Shown piece after piece: positions 8,461 to 17,741 of a stretch of 64,000 bases of DNA. The notes beneath the pieces were generated by a model that worked only from the letters and a program-made list of their open reading frames with translations, was not told the DNA's origin and searched no databases. The translations under genes and the position numbers were made by a program. The first letter of the stretch is position 1. Every line of letters starts with the position of its first letter. This DNA is from Firmicutes bacterium ASF500. Lineage in GTDB: Bacteria > Bacillota > Clostridia > Oscillospirales > Oscillospiraceae. The stretch is taken from the NCBI GenBank assembly GCA_000492175.2, contig CP097573.1, positions 1,240,001-1,304,000 of the forward strand, given 5' to 3'.

Positions 8461-8769
8461 ATGAATTATAACATGGAAGAATGCGGGAGCCGCATCCGGC
8501 AGCTCCGTATCCAAAACGGCCTCACACAAGAAGAAATTGCAGAAACGCTCAACATCGACAGAAGTTTTTATGGCCGCATTGAAACTGGAAAGAAGGGCTG
8601 CTCCATTGATTTGCTGGTGCAACTGTCTGAATTGCACCATGTGACATTGGATTATCTGATCTTGGGCAGATACCTCTGCACGGCTCAGGGAGGGCTGGAC
8701 ATGGCGCGGCTCAAAGAGGATATCAGCGAGCTGGTATGTTGTCTGGAGCGTTTCAAAGAAAAACTTTGA
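8461..8769 (+). CDS. XRE-family helix-turn-helix transcriptional regulator
   Basis: 102 residues. The N-terminal two thirds is a Cro/CI-type fold: IRQLRIQNGLTQEEIAETL, then NIDRSFYGRIETGKKGCSID with the recognition helix, then LLVQLSELHHVTLDYLILG. The C-terminal ~30 residues form a helix (LKEDISELVCCLERFKEKL) that could mediate dimerisation. The chosen ATG follows TTGGAG with suitable spacing. It stands alone before a long gene-free stretch and the recombinase-bearing segment and probably regulates that or a neighbouring mobile element; its operator is not evident. Confidence 0.85.
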   Translation: MNYNMEECGSRIRQLRIQNGLTQEEIAETLNIDRSFYGRIETGKKGCSIDLLVQLSELHHVTLDYLILGRYLCTAQGGLDMARLKEDISELVCCLERFKEKL

Positions 8770-9146
8770 AAATGTGTCCATCAGGCACAAAAGTGTCTAA
8801 TACTCTCTAAAAAAAGGCGTTTCAGCCCTATACAATAAGGTCAAGGCGAAAGCCCTGAACCTTGAAAATTTCACACCAGCAGTACGGATCACCACACGGA
8901 CAGACGCACAGTGCGCGCCATGGCCCGGAGGGAGCTTCGCTCCCTCCGGGCCGCGATAAAGCCTGTGCGGGACGGCCCTGGCATGGCCGCCCGTCATCCC
9001 TTGGGTTGAAAGCAGCAGAGACCCTTGGAATGTGTCTGTGAAGGTCCGCCGAGCCTTATCTGTGCTGTTCCCAATATCTCATCGGGGGTCGAGCTGAAAA
9101 TACGATGAGTACATGAAGAAATGAACCAATTAAGGGGATTTTTAGG
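8770..9146. other. Gene-free region with a perfect hairpin
   Basis: No credible gene. It contains a perfect 14-bp inverted repeat (GGCCCGGAGGGAGC, TTC, complement) at 8922-8952 without a T-run. It separates the XRE gene from the helicase-recombinase segment and could contain that element's control region or one of its ends; no attachment-site duplicate was found by eye. Confidence 0.4.
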
Positions 9147-11075
9147 ATGAATACCAACGATAACAGGCAGAATGCCCATAACGAGATAGATCACATTTTC
9201 AAAGACCTTCTTCCTAACCGCGGCATGGCGGAGCGTCCCGCCCAGGTGGCCCTTTGCCACCAAATGCTCAACGCCATGCTGGAGGGTTCCATTGCCCTGT
9301 GCGATGCCGGGACGGGGATCGGCAAGACCTACGCCTATCTGGCGGCGGGGACGGTGTACCACCGCTTCCGCGCCGCCAGTGGGCTCCCCGCCCGGCCTAT
9401 TCTGATCTCCACCTCCAGCATCGCCCTCCAGACGGCGGCGAGAGATGAGTACCTGCCCCTTTTGTCGGAGCTTCTGATGCAGGATGGCGCCATCGACCGG
9501 CCCCTCCAGGCGGTGATCCGCAAGGGCAAGTCCCACTACGTCTGCGAAGAACGCTTGGAGCGGCGGCTGGGGCAACTGGATCTCAGCCGAAAAAACTGGA
9601 GGGCCGGAAACGCCCTGCTCGCTCTGCGGAGTGAGCTGGACATGGATGAGGCCGCCCATCTCAGCGGCTATGACCGGGAGCGCGTCTGCGTCCCCAAAGT
9701 CTGCGACTGCCAGCGAGAGACCTGCCGGTACCGCGCCTTTCTGGAGGACTGCGAGTCCGGGCGTTACCTTTTCCAGATCTGCAACCACAACCTGCTGCTG
9801 GCGGATGCCATCCACCGGGGCAGCGGGCGCAGGCCCATCCTCCCGGACGCCTGTGCCCTCATCGTGGACGAGGCCCACAAGCTGCCGGAGACCGCCCGCC
9901 AAATGTTCGGTCTCACTTTGGCAACGGAGGATATCCGCGCCCTGACCCACGGTCTGCGTGGGGAGCGGTTCCTGCTGGCAGCGGAGACGCTGGACAGCAG
10001 CACCGCACCCCTGCTGCGGAAACTGGCCCGCCCGCCGGAGGGCAAGCCCTTTTCCCATTACGCACGGTCCCTGGCCGCGCCGGAACGGAGCTTGATGGTC
10101 ATCCGCAGACAGCTCCACGGCCTGCTCACCCCTTCCACCCGCAGGAGACTGGACAGCGTGTCCTCCACAGTGTCCCTGTTCCGTCAGGGCCACCCGAATA
10201 TGGTCTTTTACACCGAGGAGGATGCCCATGGCGGCACCATGCTGTGCGCCACCATTTCCGATCTGACCGCCCAGCTCCGCCAGACGCTCTGGCGGCAGGA
10301 GCGGCCCGCTATCCTCACCTCCGCCACCCTGGCCGTAGGCGAGGATTTTCGCCGCTTCAAGGAGAAAACGGGCCTGCTCACCGACAGCCGGGTCACGGAG
10401 TCCGTGGCCCGGTCACCCTTCGATTACCAGCGGAATTGTCTGCTGTACTTACCGCAGCTCCCGCCCAGGCAAAGAAGCGCGGCCTATTATGACGAGCTGG
10501 CGAAAGAGATCGCCGCCCTGCTGGACGCGGCCCAGGGCCACGCCCTGGCGCTGTTCACCTCTTACGCCGCCATGTCGGCAGTAAAAGAGCGTCTGCCGGA
10601 TCATGGGTTGCGCTACCCCCTGTTCACCATGGGCCGCAACGCTATCCACACCGCAGAGCAGTTCAAGGCCAATCCGGGGAGCGTCCTGCTGGCGGCGGGG
10701 GCCGCCTGGGAGGGCTTCGACTTTCCCGGCGACTGCGTGTCCCTGCTGATCATCCCCCGCCTGCCCTTCGCCGTCCCGGACGCGCTGAAGGAGAAGGAGC
10801 GGGAGAACCACCCCAGCCTCCAGCTGTTCATCCGGGCGGTGGTGGTGCCGGAGATGCAGATCAAACTGAAGCAGGGCTTCGGACGGGCCATCCGCACCGA
10901 GACCGACACCTGCGTGGTGGCCATTCTGGATGAGCGGGCCAGCGAAGGTAAGCGCTACATCAAGGATGTGCTGGCCGCCCTGCCGGAGATGCCGGTCACC
11001 GACAGCCTGGAGGATGTAGCAAAGTTTATTCGCAGCGTGAAAGGGCCGGACTATTTCCGGGAGGGCTGCGCATGA
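9147..11075 (+). CDS. DinG/XPD-like ATP-dependent DNA helicase
   Basis: 642 residues. Walker A DAGTGIGKT at residues 53-61 and the DEAH box at 241-244 define a superfamily 2 helicase. Between them lie Cys residues in CVPKVCDCQRETC, the position where DinG/XPD helicases bind a 4Fe-4S cluster. Late motifs include AAGAAWEGFDFPGD and QGFGRAIRTETDT. DinG-type enzymes unwind 5'-to-3' and resolve R-loops or recombination intermediates. The ATG follows AAGGGGATTTTTAGG. The stop overlaps a small gene (ATGA) that leads into three recombinase genes. The operon layout suggests a role in excision or integration of this segment, which is inference. Confidence 0.9.
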   Translation: MNTNDNRQNAHNEIDHIFKDLLPNRGMAERPAQVALCHQMLNAMLEGSIALCDAGTGIGKTYAYLAAGTVYHRFRAASGLPARPILISTSSIALQTAARDEYLPLLSELLMQDGAIDRPLQAVIRKGKSHYVCEERLERRLGQLDLSRKNWRAGNALLALRSELDMDEAAHLSGYDRERVCVPKVCDCQRETCRYRAFLEDCESGRYLFQICNHNLLLADAIHRGSGRRPILPDACALIVDEAHKLPETARQMFGLTLATEDIRALTHGLRGERFLLAAETLDSSTAPLLRKLARPPEGKPFSHYARSLAAPERSLMVIRRQLHGLLTPSTRRRLDSVSSTVSLFRQGHPNMVFYTEEDAHGGTMLCATISDLTAQLRQTLWRQERPAILTSATLAVGEDFRRFKEKTGLLTDSRVTESVARSPFDYQRNCLLYLPQLPPRQRSAAYYDELAKEIAALLDAAQGHALALFTSYAAMSAVKERLPDHGLRYPLFTMGRNAIHTAEQFKANPGSVLLAAGAAWEGFDFPGDCVSLLIIPRLPFAVPDALKEKERENHPSLQLFIRAVVVPEMQIKLKQGFGRAIRTETDTCVVAILDERASEGKRYIKDVLAALPEMPVTDSLEDVAKFIRSVKGPDYFREGCA

Positions 11076-11221
11076 TCGATGTAAAGTGCGAGATGCGCTA
11101 TATTTTGGTGATGCGAATCTTGGAGCATATGGCCCAGGCGGGCTTTCTTTCCGCGGAGGAACTGGCTGTTGCCAAGGGGCTGGTGGTGGAGCGATACCGC
11201 CCCGCAACTGTGTGGGAATAG
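11072..11221 (+). CDS. Small SHOCT-like helical protein, 49 residues
   Basis: Read by hand: the ATG overlaps the helicase stop and the frame ends at TAG 11219-11221. The product (MIDVKCEMRYILVMRILEHM ... GFLSAEELAVAKGLVVERY) has the two-helix pattern with a central Gly-Phe-Leu-Ser turn seen in SHOCT-type short domains. Tight coupling to the helicase upstream and the recombinase 60 bp downstream supports a real accessory gene. Its biochemical function is unknown. Confidence 0.65.
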   Translation: MIDVKCEMRYILVMRILEHMAQAGFLSAEELAVAKGLVVERYRPATVWE

Positions 11222-11280
11222 TGCTGGATATTCTGGCCAAAGCGTGGTAGTGTTGTCGGTACCGAGAGGAGGTGGCCGCG

Positions 11281-12834
11281 ATGGCAGACGTGAAAGTGAT
11301 ACCGCCCAGGGAGAAAACGCCGGTCACCCTGCGGGTGGCGGCCTACTGCCGGGTCAGTTCCGACTCCGCCGACCAGAAGCATTCCTATGCCGCCCAGATC
11401 CGCAAATACACCGAGGAGATCGGTGGCCATGACGGCTGGAAGCTGGTGGACATTTACGCCGATGAGGCGGTGACCGGCACCCGGATGGACAAGCGGGAGG
11501 ATTTCAACCGCATGATGTCCGACTGCCGGAAGGGCAGAATCGACAAGATCCTGGTGAAGTCTGTCTCCCGGTTCGCTCGGAACACCAAGGACTGCCTCGC
11601 CACCCTGCGGGAACTGATGAGCCTGGGGGTCACGGTCTACTTCGAAAAAGAGAACCTTAACACAGAGACGCTCACCACCGAACTGATGGTGAGCGTCTCC
11701 GGCGCCCTGGCCCAGCAGGAGTCCATCTCCATCGGACAGAACCAGAGGCAGAGTTACAAGCGGAGGATGGAACGGGGAGAATTTATCACCTGCAAGGCCC
11801 CCTATGGGTATCGCCTCAAAGATGGAAAGAATCTGGAAATCTGCACTGAGGAGGCGGCGGTGATTCGAATGATCTTCGCCCGCTATCTGGCAGGAACAAG
11901 CACGGAAGATATCGCCGGTGAATTGACTGCCATGGGCTTGCGTACACGGGACGGAAAAGAGCAGTGGAATGTCTTTTCCATCGCCTATATCCTCAGAAAT
12001 GAAAAATATATCGGCGATACGCTGTGCCAGAAAACACTGGCGACAGACTCTTTCCCCTTCGTTAAAAAGAGGAACGAGGGGGAAAAGGATCAATACTATG
12101 TCAATGTCACCCATCCCGCCATCATATCGCAAGACGATTTTGAACGGGCCAACCGCCTCCTGCAGCGGCGGTCTGCAGCGAAAGGGAAGGCGAAGCAGTA
12201 TCCGCTGTCAAAAATCATCTACTGCGGCCAATGCGGCTCTATATTTTCCCGCAAGGAGACCAAAAGCGGCTATGTGACATGGGCCTGCCGGACACACAAC
12301 TACCATGCGCAGGACTGCTCTATGGGCCGTATCCCGGAGGCGGAGATATACGCCGCCTTCGCGCGGATGTACAATAAACTGAAGCGCCATGAGGACATCA
12401 TCCTCAAGCCCGCCCTCGCCCAGCTCCGTGACTTGAACGACGCCCTTCAAAGAGGCAACCCCGCCATGCTGGCGGTGAACCGGGCCATCGCTGAGGAATC
12501 TGAGCGCAGCTACAAAGTGAACGCCCTCCGGGCCAAGGGCCTGCTGGACGCCGCCGCCTGTTCCGCCAAGCTGCTGGATATTGAGGCCAAGCTGACGGAG
12601 CTTCGGCGGGAGCGCCGCCGTCTGCTGAAAAACGAGGACATCGAGGAGGTCGTGGACACCCTGCGCCAGACAGCGGACCTCATCCACAGCGGCCCGGAAC
12701 GGCTGGAGCGATTCGATGAAGTCCTGTTCGCCGATCTGGTGGAGAAGATCACGGCGGAATCCACAACCCGCCTTCTCTTCCGACTCTACGGGGGCATTGA
12801 ACTGACAGAGGTATGCCGGGAGGTAAGACGATGA
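11281..12834 (+). CDS. Large serine recombinase (site-specific integrase/excisionase), first of three
   Basis: 517 residues. The resolvase-type catalytic domain occupies about residues 17-160, with nucleophile Ser26 in AAYCRVSSDS and the arginine cluster KSVSRFARNTKD. The recombinase domain follows (KAPYGYRLKDGKNLEI, YILRNEKYIGD), then a zinc-ribbon segment (CGQCGSIFSRKE ... WACRTHN) and a coiled coil (about 400-480). Such enzymes cut both strands at attP and attB and rejoin them through a phosphoserine link. The ATG at 11281 after GAGGAGG is preferred over an upstream in-frame GTG at 11272. The stop overlaps the next gene's start (ATGA). Confidence 0.95.
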   Translation: MADVKVIPPREKTPVTLRVAAYCRVSSDSADQKHSYAAQIRKYTEEIGGHDGWKLVDIYADEAVTGTRMDKREDFNRMMSDCRKGRIDKILVKSVSRFARNTKDCLATLRELMSLGVTVYFEKENLNTETLTTELMVSVSGALAQQESISIGQNQRQSYKRRMERGEFITCKAPYGYRLKDGKNLEICTEEAAVIRMIFARYLAGTSTEDIAGELTAMGLRTRDGKEQWNVFSIAYILRNEKYIGDTLCQKTLATDSFPFVKKRNEGEKDQYYVNVTHPAIISQDDFERANRLLQRRSAAKGKAKQYPLSKIIYCGQCGSIFSRKETKSGYVTWACRTHNYHAQDCSMGRIPEAEIYAAFARMYNKLKRHEDIILKPALAQLRDLNDALQRGNPAMLAVNRAIAEESERSYKVNALRAKGLLDAAACSAKLLDIEAKLTELRRERRRLLKNEDIEEVVDTLRQTADLIHSGPERLERFDEVLFADLVEKITAESTTRLLFRLYGGIELTEVCREVRR

Positions 12835-13607
12835 CTAACCGGAAGATTTTATACGGCTATCAGATCCAGCGGGGTGAGCTGGCGATTGTCCCCCAGGAGG
12901 CGGAGACGGTGCAGCGGATCACCACCCTCTACCTCGCCGGGGCATCCTACCAGAAGATCGGCGCCAGCCTCAATGCAGACGGCATCCCGTTCAGTTCCGA
13001 GGCCACTCTCTGGAACAAGCACAAGGTGAAGCGTCTGTTGGAGAATCCCCGCTACACCGGGGCGGACGGGTATCCGCCTATCCTGGACAGGGATACCTTC
13101 CGGGCTGTGCAGGAGAAGATCAAGGAGAAAACCGAGGGCTGCGTCAAACGGGAAAAGCGTCCGGCCCTCGCACTGAAGGAATATCTCCAGTGTGAGTGCG
13201 GCGGCCCTCTGTGCAGGACCGCCGGAAAGAACCGGAGGACAGATACCTTGTACCTCAAGTGTGAATCCTGCGGGAAACGATTCATCCTCCCGGACAGCCT
13301 CCTGCTCTCGGAGGTATCCCGCCAGATGGCGGAGCATGACGCACCCCCGGAGACTCCCTACGCCCCCTCCGGCGAGGTCGTCCGCCTGACCAACGCTATC
13401 AACCGGGGGCTGGAGCGGTCTGACAGGCCAGAGGACATCGTGTCCTTGATCCTTCAAGGTGCCTCCGCCCGGTACGATTGTTGTCCAGACGTAATTGAAT
13501 ATGAATCTGTCTGCCGCCCAGCCGAAGTGAATCTCAAACGCTTCGGTCAGGCGGTTTCTCATATCACCATAACAGGAAATCAGGACATAACCGTCCATTT
13601 CAAATAA
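12831..13607 (+). CDS. Recombinase-domain protein lacking the catalytic serine domain
   Basis: 258 residues. It begins directly in the DNA-binding recombinase domain (ILYGYQIQRGELAIVPQEAE, KVKRLLENPRYTG) and continues through a zinc ribbon (CECGGPLC ... CESCGKRF) into a C-terminal region. The ~150-residue catalytic domain with the YxRVS serine is absent, and the start overlaps the upstream recombinase stop, so it was not simply cut off by a missed start. It is likely a DNA-binding partner of the flanking active recombinases, for example in choosing sites or direction. That role is inference from context. Confidence 0.85.
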   Translation: MTNRKILYGYQIQRGELAIVPQEAETVQRITTLYLAGASYQKIGASLNADGIPFSSEATLWNKHKVKRLLENPRYTGADGYPPILDRDTFRAVQEKIKEKTEGCVKREKRPALALKEYLQCECGGPLCRTAGKNRRTDTLYLKCESCGKRFILPDSLLLSEVSRQMAEHDAPPETPYAPSGEVVRLTNAINRGLERSDRPEDIVSLILQGASARYDCCPDVIEYESVCRPAEVNLKRFGQAVSHITITGNQDITVHFK

Positions 13608-13626
13608 CAGGCAGAGGAGTGATCTC

Positions 13627-15267
13627 ATGGAACAGACCGCATTGGAACGCCGGGTGCGCGTCATCCCCGCCACCAGGCCCGTCCCCGCCAGCGGGCCGCG
13701 CCGGAGCGGCAAACAGCGGGTGGCCGCCTACTGCCGGGTGTCCACCGACAGCGAGGAGCAGCTCAACAGCTACGCCGCCCAGAAGAATTATTACACCCAG
13801 AAAATTGAGGAAAATCCCGATTGGGAGATGGCGGGCGTATTCGCTGACGAGGGCCTGAGCGGCACCAGCATGAAAAAGCGGACGGAGTTCAACCGCATGA
13901 TCGCCGCCTGCAAACGGGGCCGCATCGACATGATCCTCACCAAATCCGCCTCTCGGTTCGCCCGGAACACAGTGGACTGTCTCCGGGTCATCCGGGCCTT
14001 GAAAAGCCGGGGCATCGGCGTGATCTTCGAAAAAGAGAACATCAATACGCTGACGGAGTCCAGCGAGTTCCTGATCACCCTGTTCAGCAGCTTCTCCCAG
14101 GCGGAGAGCGAGTCCATGGGGATGAACATCGTCATGGGGATGCGGCAGAGCATGAAGGAAGGCAAAATCCCCTTCCAGTACAGCCGGACGCTGGGCTACC
14201 GCAGGGGGCCGGACGGCAAACCGGAGATTGACCCGGACGAGGCCGAGACGGTGCGGCTGATCTACGCCCGCTACCTGGAGGGGGCCAGCCTGGGAGACAT
14301 CCAGCGGGAGTTGACCGAACAGAATATCCCCACGGCGGAGGGCATTAAGGGCTGGTCGCGGCAGGTGATCCAGAACATCCTAACCAGCGAGAAGTACATC
14401 GGGGATGGGATTCGGCAGAAAACCTACACCACCGGCCCCATCGGCGACCGAAAAGCGGTAAAAAATAACGGGGAGCTGCCCATGTACTACAGCAAAAACA
14501 ATCATCCCGCCATCATCCCCAGGGAGGTCTACTACCGGGTGAAGGAGGAAATGGCCCGCCGGAACAGTAAGCGGAAAGTGATGCAGAAAACCGCTAAGAC
14601 CGAACAGGGCAAATACTCCGCCAAATACGCCCTATCCGAGCTGTTGGTGTGCGGGGAGTGCGGGACGCCCTACAAGCGGTGTACCTGGGCGCGGAACGGC
14701 AAAAAGCGGATCGTCTGGCGGTGCGTCTCCCGGCTGGAGTTCGGTACGAAATACTGCCACAACTCCCCCACGATGGATGAGAACAGGCTCCACAGCGCCA
14801 TTGTGGCCGCACTGAACGAGTTCGGCGCCATCCGGGCGGAGGTCAAAGCCGATGTGCTGGAGCTGGCGAGTCTGGCCCAGGGCGGCGGCGAAGACGGCGG
14901 GGAAAGCCTCCTGGCGTTGCAGACGCGGCTGAAGGAGCTGTCGGAGGAGCAGGCGGAGCTGATTGACAAGGTGCTGGCGGACATGAAAAACGAGGAGCTG
15001 AACACCCAGCTCAAGGCGGTATTGGAGGAGAAACAGGATGTCATGGATCGGATCGCGGCGCAGGAGCAGGATGAGGAAAAGCGGGCCGCCCAGGCGTCCA
15101 GGCAACGGGAGATGGAGGAATGGCTGGACCGGCAGCCCCTGTGCTTCACGGAGTACGATGACACCCTCACCCGCAGGTTCGTGGAACAGGTCACCGTGGT
15201 GGACGCAGAGACTATCCGGGTCAAGATCCGGGACGCCGGTATAGAAATTGAACAGAAACTGTGCTAA
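13627..15267 (+). CDS. Large serine recombinase, third of three
   Basis: 546 residues. Catalytic Ser39 lies in AAYCRVSTDSEEQ, the active-site arginines in KSASRFARNTVD, the recombinase domain in SRTLGYRRGPDGKPEI and ILTSEKYIGDGIRQK, the zinc ribbon in CGECGTPYKRC ... RCVSRLEFGTKYC, and a long coiled coil at about residues 410-500. It is complete and appears active. It differs from the first recombinase throughout, so the pair did not arise by recent duplication. The ATG follows GAGGAGTGATCTC. Having two catalytic recombinases plus one non-catalytic member in tandem resembles multi-recombinase integration modules. Confidence 0.95.
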   Translation: MEQTALERRVRVIPATRPVPASGPRRSGKQRVAAYCRVSTDSEEQLNSYAAQKNYYTQKIEENPDWEMAGVFADEGLSGTSMKKRTEFNRMIAACKRGRIDMILTKSASRFARNTVDCLRVIRALKSRGIGVIFEKENINTLTESSEFLITLFSSFSQAESESMGMNIVMGMRQSMKEGKIPFQYSRTLGYRRGPDGKPEIDPDEAETVRLIYARYLEGASLGDIQRELTEQNIPTAEGIKGWSRQVIQNILTSEKYIGDGIRQKTYTTGPIGDRKAVKNNGELPMYYSKNNHPAIIPREVYYRVKEEMARRNSKRKVMQKTAKTEQGKYSAKYALSELLVCGECGTPYKRCTWARNGKKRIVWRCVSRLEFGTKYCHNSPTMDENRLHSAIVAALNEFGAIRAEVKADVLELASLAQGGGEDGGESLLALQTRLKELSEEQAELIDKVLADMKNEELNTQLKAVLEEKQDVMDRIAAQEQDEEKRAAQASRQREMEEWLDRQPLCFTEYDDTLTRRFVEQVTVVDAETIRVKIRDAGIEIEQKLC

Positions 15268-15291
15268 AATAGGGAAAGAGGAGAATACACC

Positions 15292-16044
15292 ATGGCCATA
15301 TTTCTCACGGGCGATACCCACGGCGATTTCAGCCGGTTCAGGCCCGATATCTTCTACGAGCAGGCGGGGCTGACCAAGGATGACTGCACCATTATTTGTG
15401 GCGACTTTGGGGGCGTCTGGGACGGCAGCCCCGAAGAACAGGGCCAGTTGGACTGGCTGGAGCAGAGACCCTACACCACCCTGTTTGTCTCCGGCAACCA
15501 TGAAAATTATGATCTGCTGGCTCAATACCCTGTGGAGGAATGGCACAGCGGGCAGGTGCAGCGCATTCGTCCCTCAGTGATCCATCTGATGCGGGGGCAG
15601 GCATACGACATTGAGGGCAGGAAGTTCTTCACTATGGGCGGTGCCAGCAGCCACGACATCCAGGATGGAATCCTGGAGCCGGACGACCCTCTGTTCAAGA
15701 AAAAATGCAGGCGGCTGGATGCCAGGGGCGCGCTGTACCGGGTGAACCACCTGTCCTGGTGGGCGGCGGAGTTGCCCAGCGAGGAGGAATACCAGACCGC
15801 CAAGGCCAGCCTGGACAGAGCGGGCTGGGCAGTAGACTACATCATCACCCACTGCTGCTCCACCAGTGTGCAAGACGCATTCAGCGGTGGCTTTTACCGG
15901 AAAGACGCCCTGACAGAGTTCTTTGATGAGGTAAGCCCACGCTGCAAATTCAAATACTGGTTTTTTGGACACTACCATGAGGACATGGTGGTAGAGAAGA
16001 AATATGTGATGCTCTATGAGCAGATCATCCGGCTGAAACTGTGA
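15292..16044 (+). CDS. Calcineurin-like metallophosphoesterase
   Basis: 250 residues with the full two-metal signature: GDTHGD (7-12), GDFGGVWD, GNHEN, an ITHCC histidine and a GHYHED C-terminal pair. The family hydrolyses phosphomonoesters or diesters; the substrate is not predictable. It follows the third recombinase by 24 bp in the same direction and ends the operon before a terminator. It may be element cargo or an accessory of the recombinase module. Confidence 0.88.
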   Translation: MAIFLTGDTHGDFSRFRPDIFYEQAGLTKDDCTIICGDFGGVWDGSPEEQGQLDWLEQRPYTTLFVSGNHENYDLLAQYPVEEWHSGQVQRIRPSVIHLMRGQAYDIEGRKFFTMGGASSHDIQDGILEPDDPLFKKKCRRLDARGALYRVNHLSWWAAELPSEEEYQTAKASLDRAGWAVDYIITHCCSTSVQDAFSGGFYRKDALTEFFDEVSPRCKFKYWFFGHYHEDMVVEKKYVMLYEQIIRLKL

Positions 16045-16048
16045 GCAG

Positions 16049-16104
16049 AGAGAGGACGCCAAGAACGGGGTGCTGCCAGTTCCTGGCGTCCTCTCTTTGC
16101 TTTC
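16049..16104 (+). terminator. Terminator of the recombinase-phosphoesterase operon
   Basis: An 18-nt arm beginning AGAGAGGACGCC pairs 17 of 18 with its partner ending at 16096, followed by TTGCTTTC. Confidence 0.75.
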
Positions 16105-16214
16105 AGAAACTTCGAGCAACCGGCGGCTTTGAATTTTTCTTTACAATTCTGACCATTGATGGTACAATTCAGAAAAGCGGTGAGCAGTTCCGAGGAAGAT
16201 GCCATAAAGTGAGG

Positions 16215-16238
16215 AAACCGTTGCGCTGCAACGGTTTT
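16215..16238 (+). terminator. Hairpin in the gap before the tyrosine integrase
   Basis: AAACCGTTGC, loop GCT, perfect complement, then one further T. A weak terminator or structured RNA. Confidence 0.45.
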
Positions 16239-16280
16239 GAGCCTGCATCTTTTTTGTCAACAAGACACACTTTTTAAACC

Positions 16281-16326
16281 GGAAAAGCACTGAAAACGAT
16301 TGTTTTCGGTGCTTTTCCTTATTTTC
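16281..16326. terminator. Near-perfect hairpin ahead of the tyrosine integrase
   Basis: GGAAAAGCACTGAAAAC pairs 16 of 17 (one G-T) with its partner ending at 16318, followed by TTATTTTC. It probably insulates the integrase from upstream transcription in both directions. Confidence 0.6.
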
Positions 16327-16364
16327 TGGCGCACTTTGAAAAAGCGGATTTTTCGGAGAAACAG

Positions 16365-16388
16365 TTGGACAACAATTTGGACAACAAG
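16365..16388. repeat. Tandem 12-bp direct repeat upstream of the integrase
   Basis: TTGGACAACAA occurs twice in a row with a 12-bp period, 44 bp before the integrase start. Short direct repeats beside an integrase gene are the usual form of arm-type integrase or excisionase binding sites, so this may belong to an attachment region. Confidence 0.5.
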
Positions 16389-16431
16389 CTACCGGAAAAG
16401 CGTTGGTAACACCACAGAAAGGATGTTATCA

Positions 16432-17634
16432 ATGGCTACCATCACCCCCAAGGAAAAAGACGGAAAAATCGTTGCCTACAAATTTCGGACTTGCGTAGGC
16501 CGGGACGAGAACGGCAGACAGGTGTCACGGGCCACGACATGGAAAATACCCGAAAATCTTTCCATGACCCGGCTGACAAGCGCGGCCCAACGTGCGGCGG
16601 CGGACTGGGAGAAACAGGCCCGCGCGGAGTACGAAAAAGACCTGTACGACCCGGAGCGTATCAAGGCCCGCGAGGTTGACCGCACAAAAACAGACTTCGC
16701 CCGGTTTGTGCGGGAAGAATGGTTTCCCATCTGTATTGACAACGGGGAGCGCAAGCCCAAAACGGTATCGTTCTACCACGACACCACCAAAAATATTGTG
16801 GCCCACTTCCAAGGGCAAATCGTCCAGAAAATCACCGCCCCGGACATTCAAAAGTTTTTGATTTATCTGCGGACAGAAAAGGGCTTCGCCCCCCAGAACG
16901 TCCACCACCATTACCGCACGCTCAATATGATTTTTGCCTATGCTGTGCGGCAAGAACTCATTGTGAAAAATCCCATGGACAAGGTTGACCGCCCCAAGCT
17001 GGCCCGGAAAAGGGTGGACGCGCTGACCCAAGAGGAAGCGGCGGCGTTCTTCGCCGCGCTCCAAGAACAACCCCTTGACTTTCGCTGTCTGCTCCATCTG
17101 CTTATCACCACGGGCATACGGCGGGGGGAGTGTATCGGCCTGAAATGGGGCGACCTTGACGAGAAGTGCGGTACTATCACCATCCAGCGGAATGTGGTAT
17201 ATACGCCCCAAAGCGGCGTTGTGGTAGGAACGCCCAAGACCGCCGCCAGCGTCCGCGTTATTCCCATCATGCAAAGCACCCTGTCCATGCTCCTGATACT
17301 AAAAGCCCAGCGGAAACGGGAGACCCCCGGCACCATCCTTGCGGACAGCTTTATTTTCCCCGGCGAAGCGGGGATTTTCCAGGCCCGCGACCCCAACGCT
17401 GTCACCCGCCGCGTCAAGCGGTTTATGAAAGCCCACGGTCTGCCTGACCTCTCTCCCCACGACCTGCGGCACAGCTGTGCCACCCTGCTTTTGGGGAATG
17501 GCGCGGATATTAAGAGCGCCCAAGAGATTTTGGGCCACGTCAACGCAAGCACAACGCTGAATTTCTATATCAGGACTGACCTGCGGCAAATGCAGGAGGC
17601 CACCGAGAAATTGGCGGCGGCGTTCAATCTGTAA
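16432..17634 (+). CDS. Tyrosine recombinase (phage/ICE-type integrase)
   Basis: 400 residues. An N-terminal arm-binding domain (about 1-65) and a SAM-like core-binding domain (about 85-175) precede the catalytic domain with Arg230 (TGIRRGE), His343 and Arg346 (HDLRHS), His369 (GHVN) and nucleophile Tyr379 (LNFYIRT). All catalytic residues are present, so it should be active. The ATG at 16432 after AGAAAGGATG is chosen; the frame stays open upstream but that part is unlike any integrase. It is flanked by a 12-bp direct repeat upstream and a strong terminator downstream. It probably mobilised the small-gene segment to 20.1 kb, whose replication gene is now truncated. Confidence 0.95.
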   Translation: MATITPKEKDGKIVAYKFRTCVGRDENGRQVSRATTWKIPENLSMTRLTSAAQRAAADWEKQARAEYEKDLYDPERIKAREVDRTKTDFARFVREEWFPICIDNGERKPKTVSFYHDTTKNIVAHFQGQIVQKITAPDIQKFLIYLRTEKGFAPQNVHHHYRTLNMIFAYAVRQELIVKNPMDKVDRPKLARKRVDALTQEEAAAFFAALQEQPLDFRCLLHLLITTGIRRGECIGLKWGDLDEKCGTITIQRNVVYTPQSGVVVGTPKTAASVRVIPIMQSTLSMLLILKAQRKRETPGTILADSFIFPGEAGIFQARDPNAVTRRVKRFMKAHGLPDLSPHDLRHSCATLLLGNGADIKSAQEILGHVNASTTLNFYIRTDLRQMQEATEKLAAAFNL

Positions 17635-17637
17635 AAT

Positions 17638-17670
17638 AACCGGGGCGGGAGCAATCCCGCCCCGGTTATT
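17638..17670 (+). terminator. Terminator of the tyrosine integrase gene
   Basis: AACCGGGGCGGGA, loop GCAA, perfect complement, then ATTAGT. Confidence 0.85.
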
Positions 17671-17741
17671 AGTCAAGACCTGCTGTTTCTTTAGTCGTAT
17701 CTACATCAAGCTTTGTCCAGTCACTGGTATCTCACCATGAT

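Noticed and set aside
8922..8952. Terminator before the helicase gene
   Set aside because: The hairpin is perfect but followed by CGCGATAAAG with no T-run; kept only as a structural note.
8994..10229. A 411-codon minus-strand frame over the helicase gene
   Set aside because: Antisense shadow of a gene with clear Walker A and DEAH motifs.
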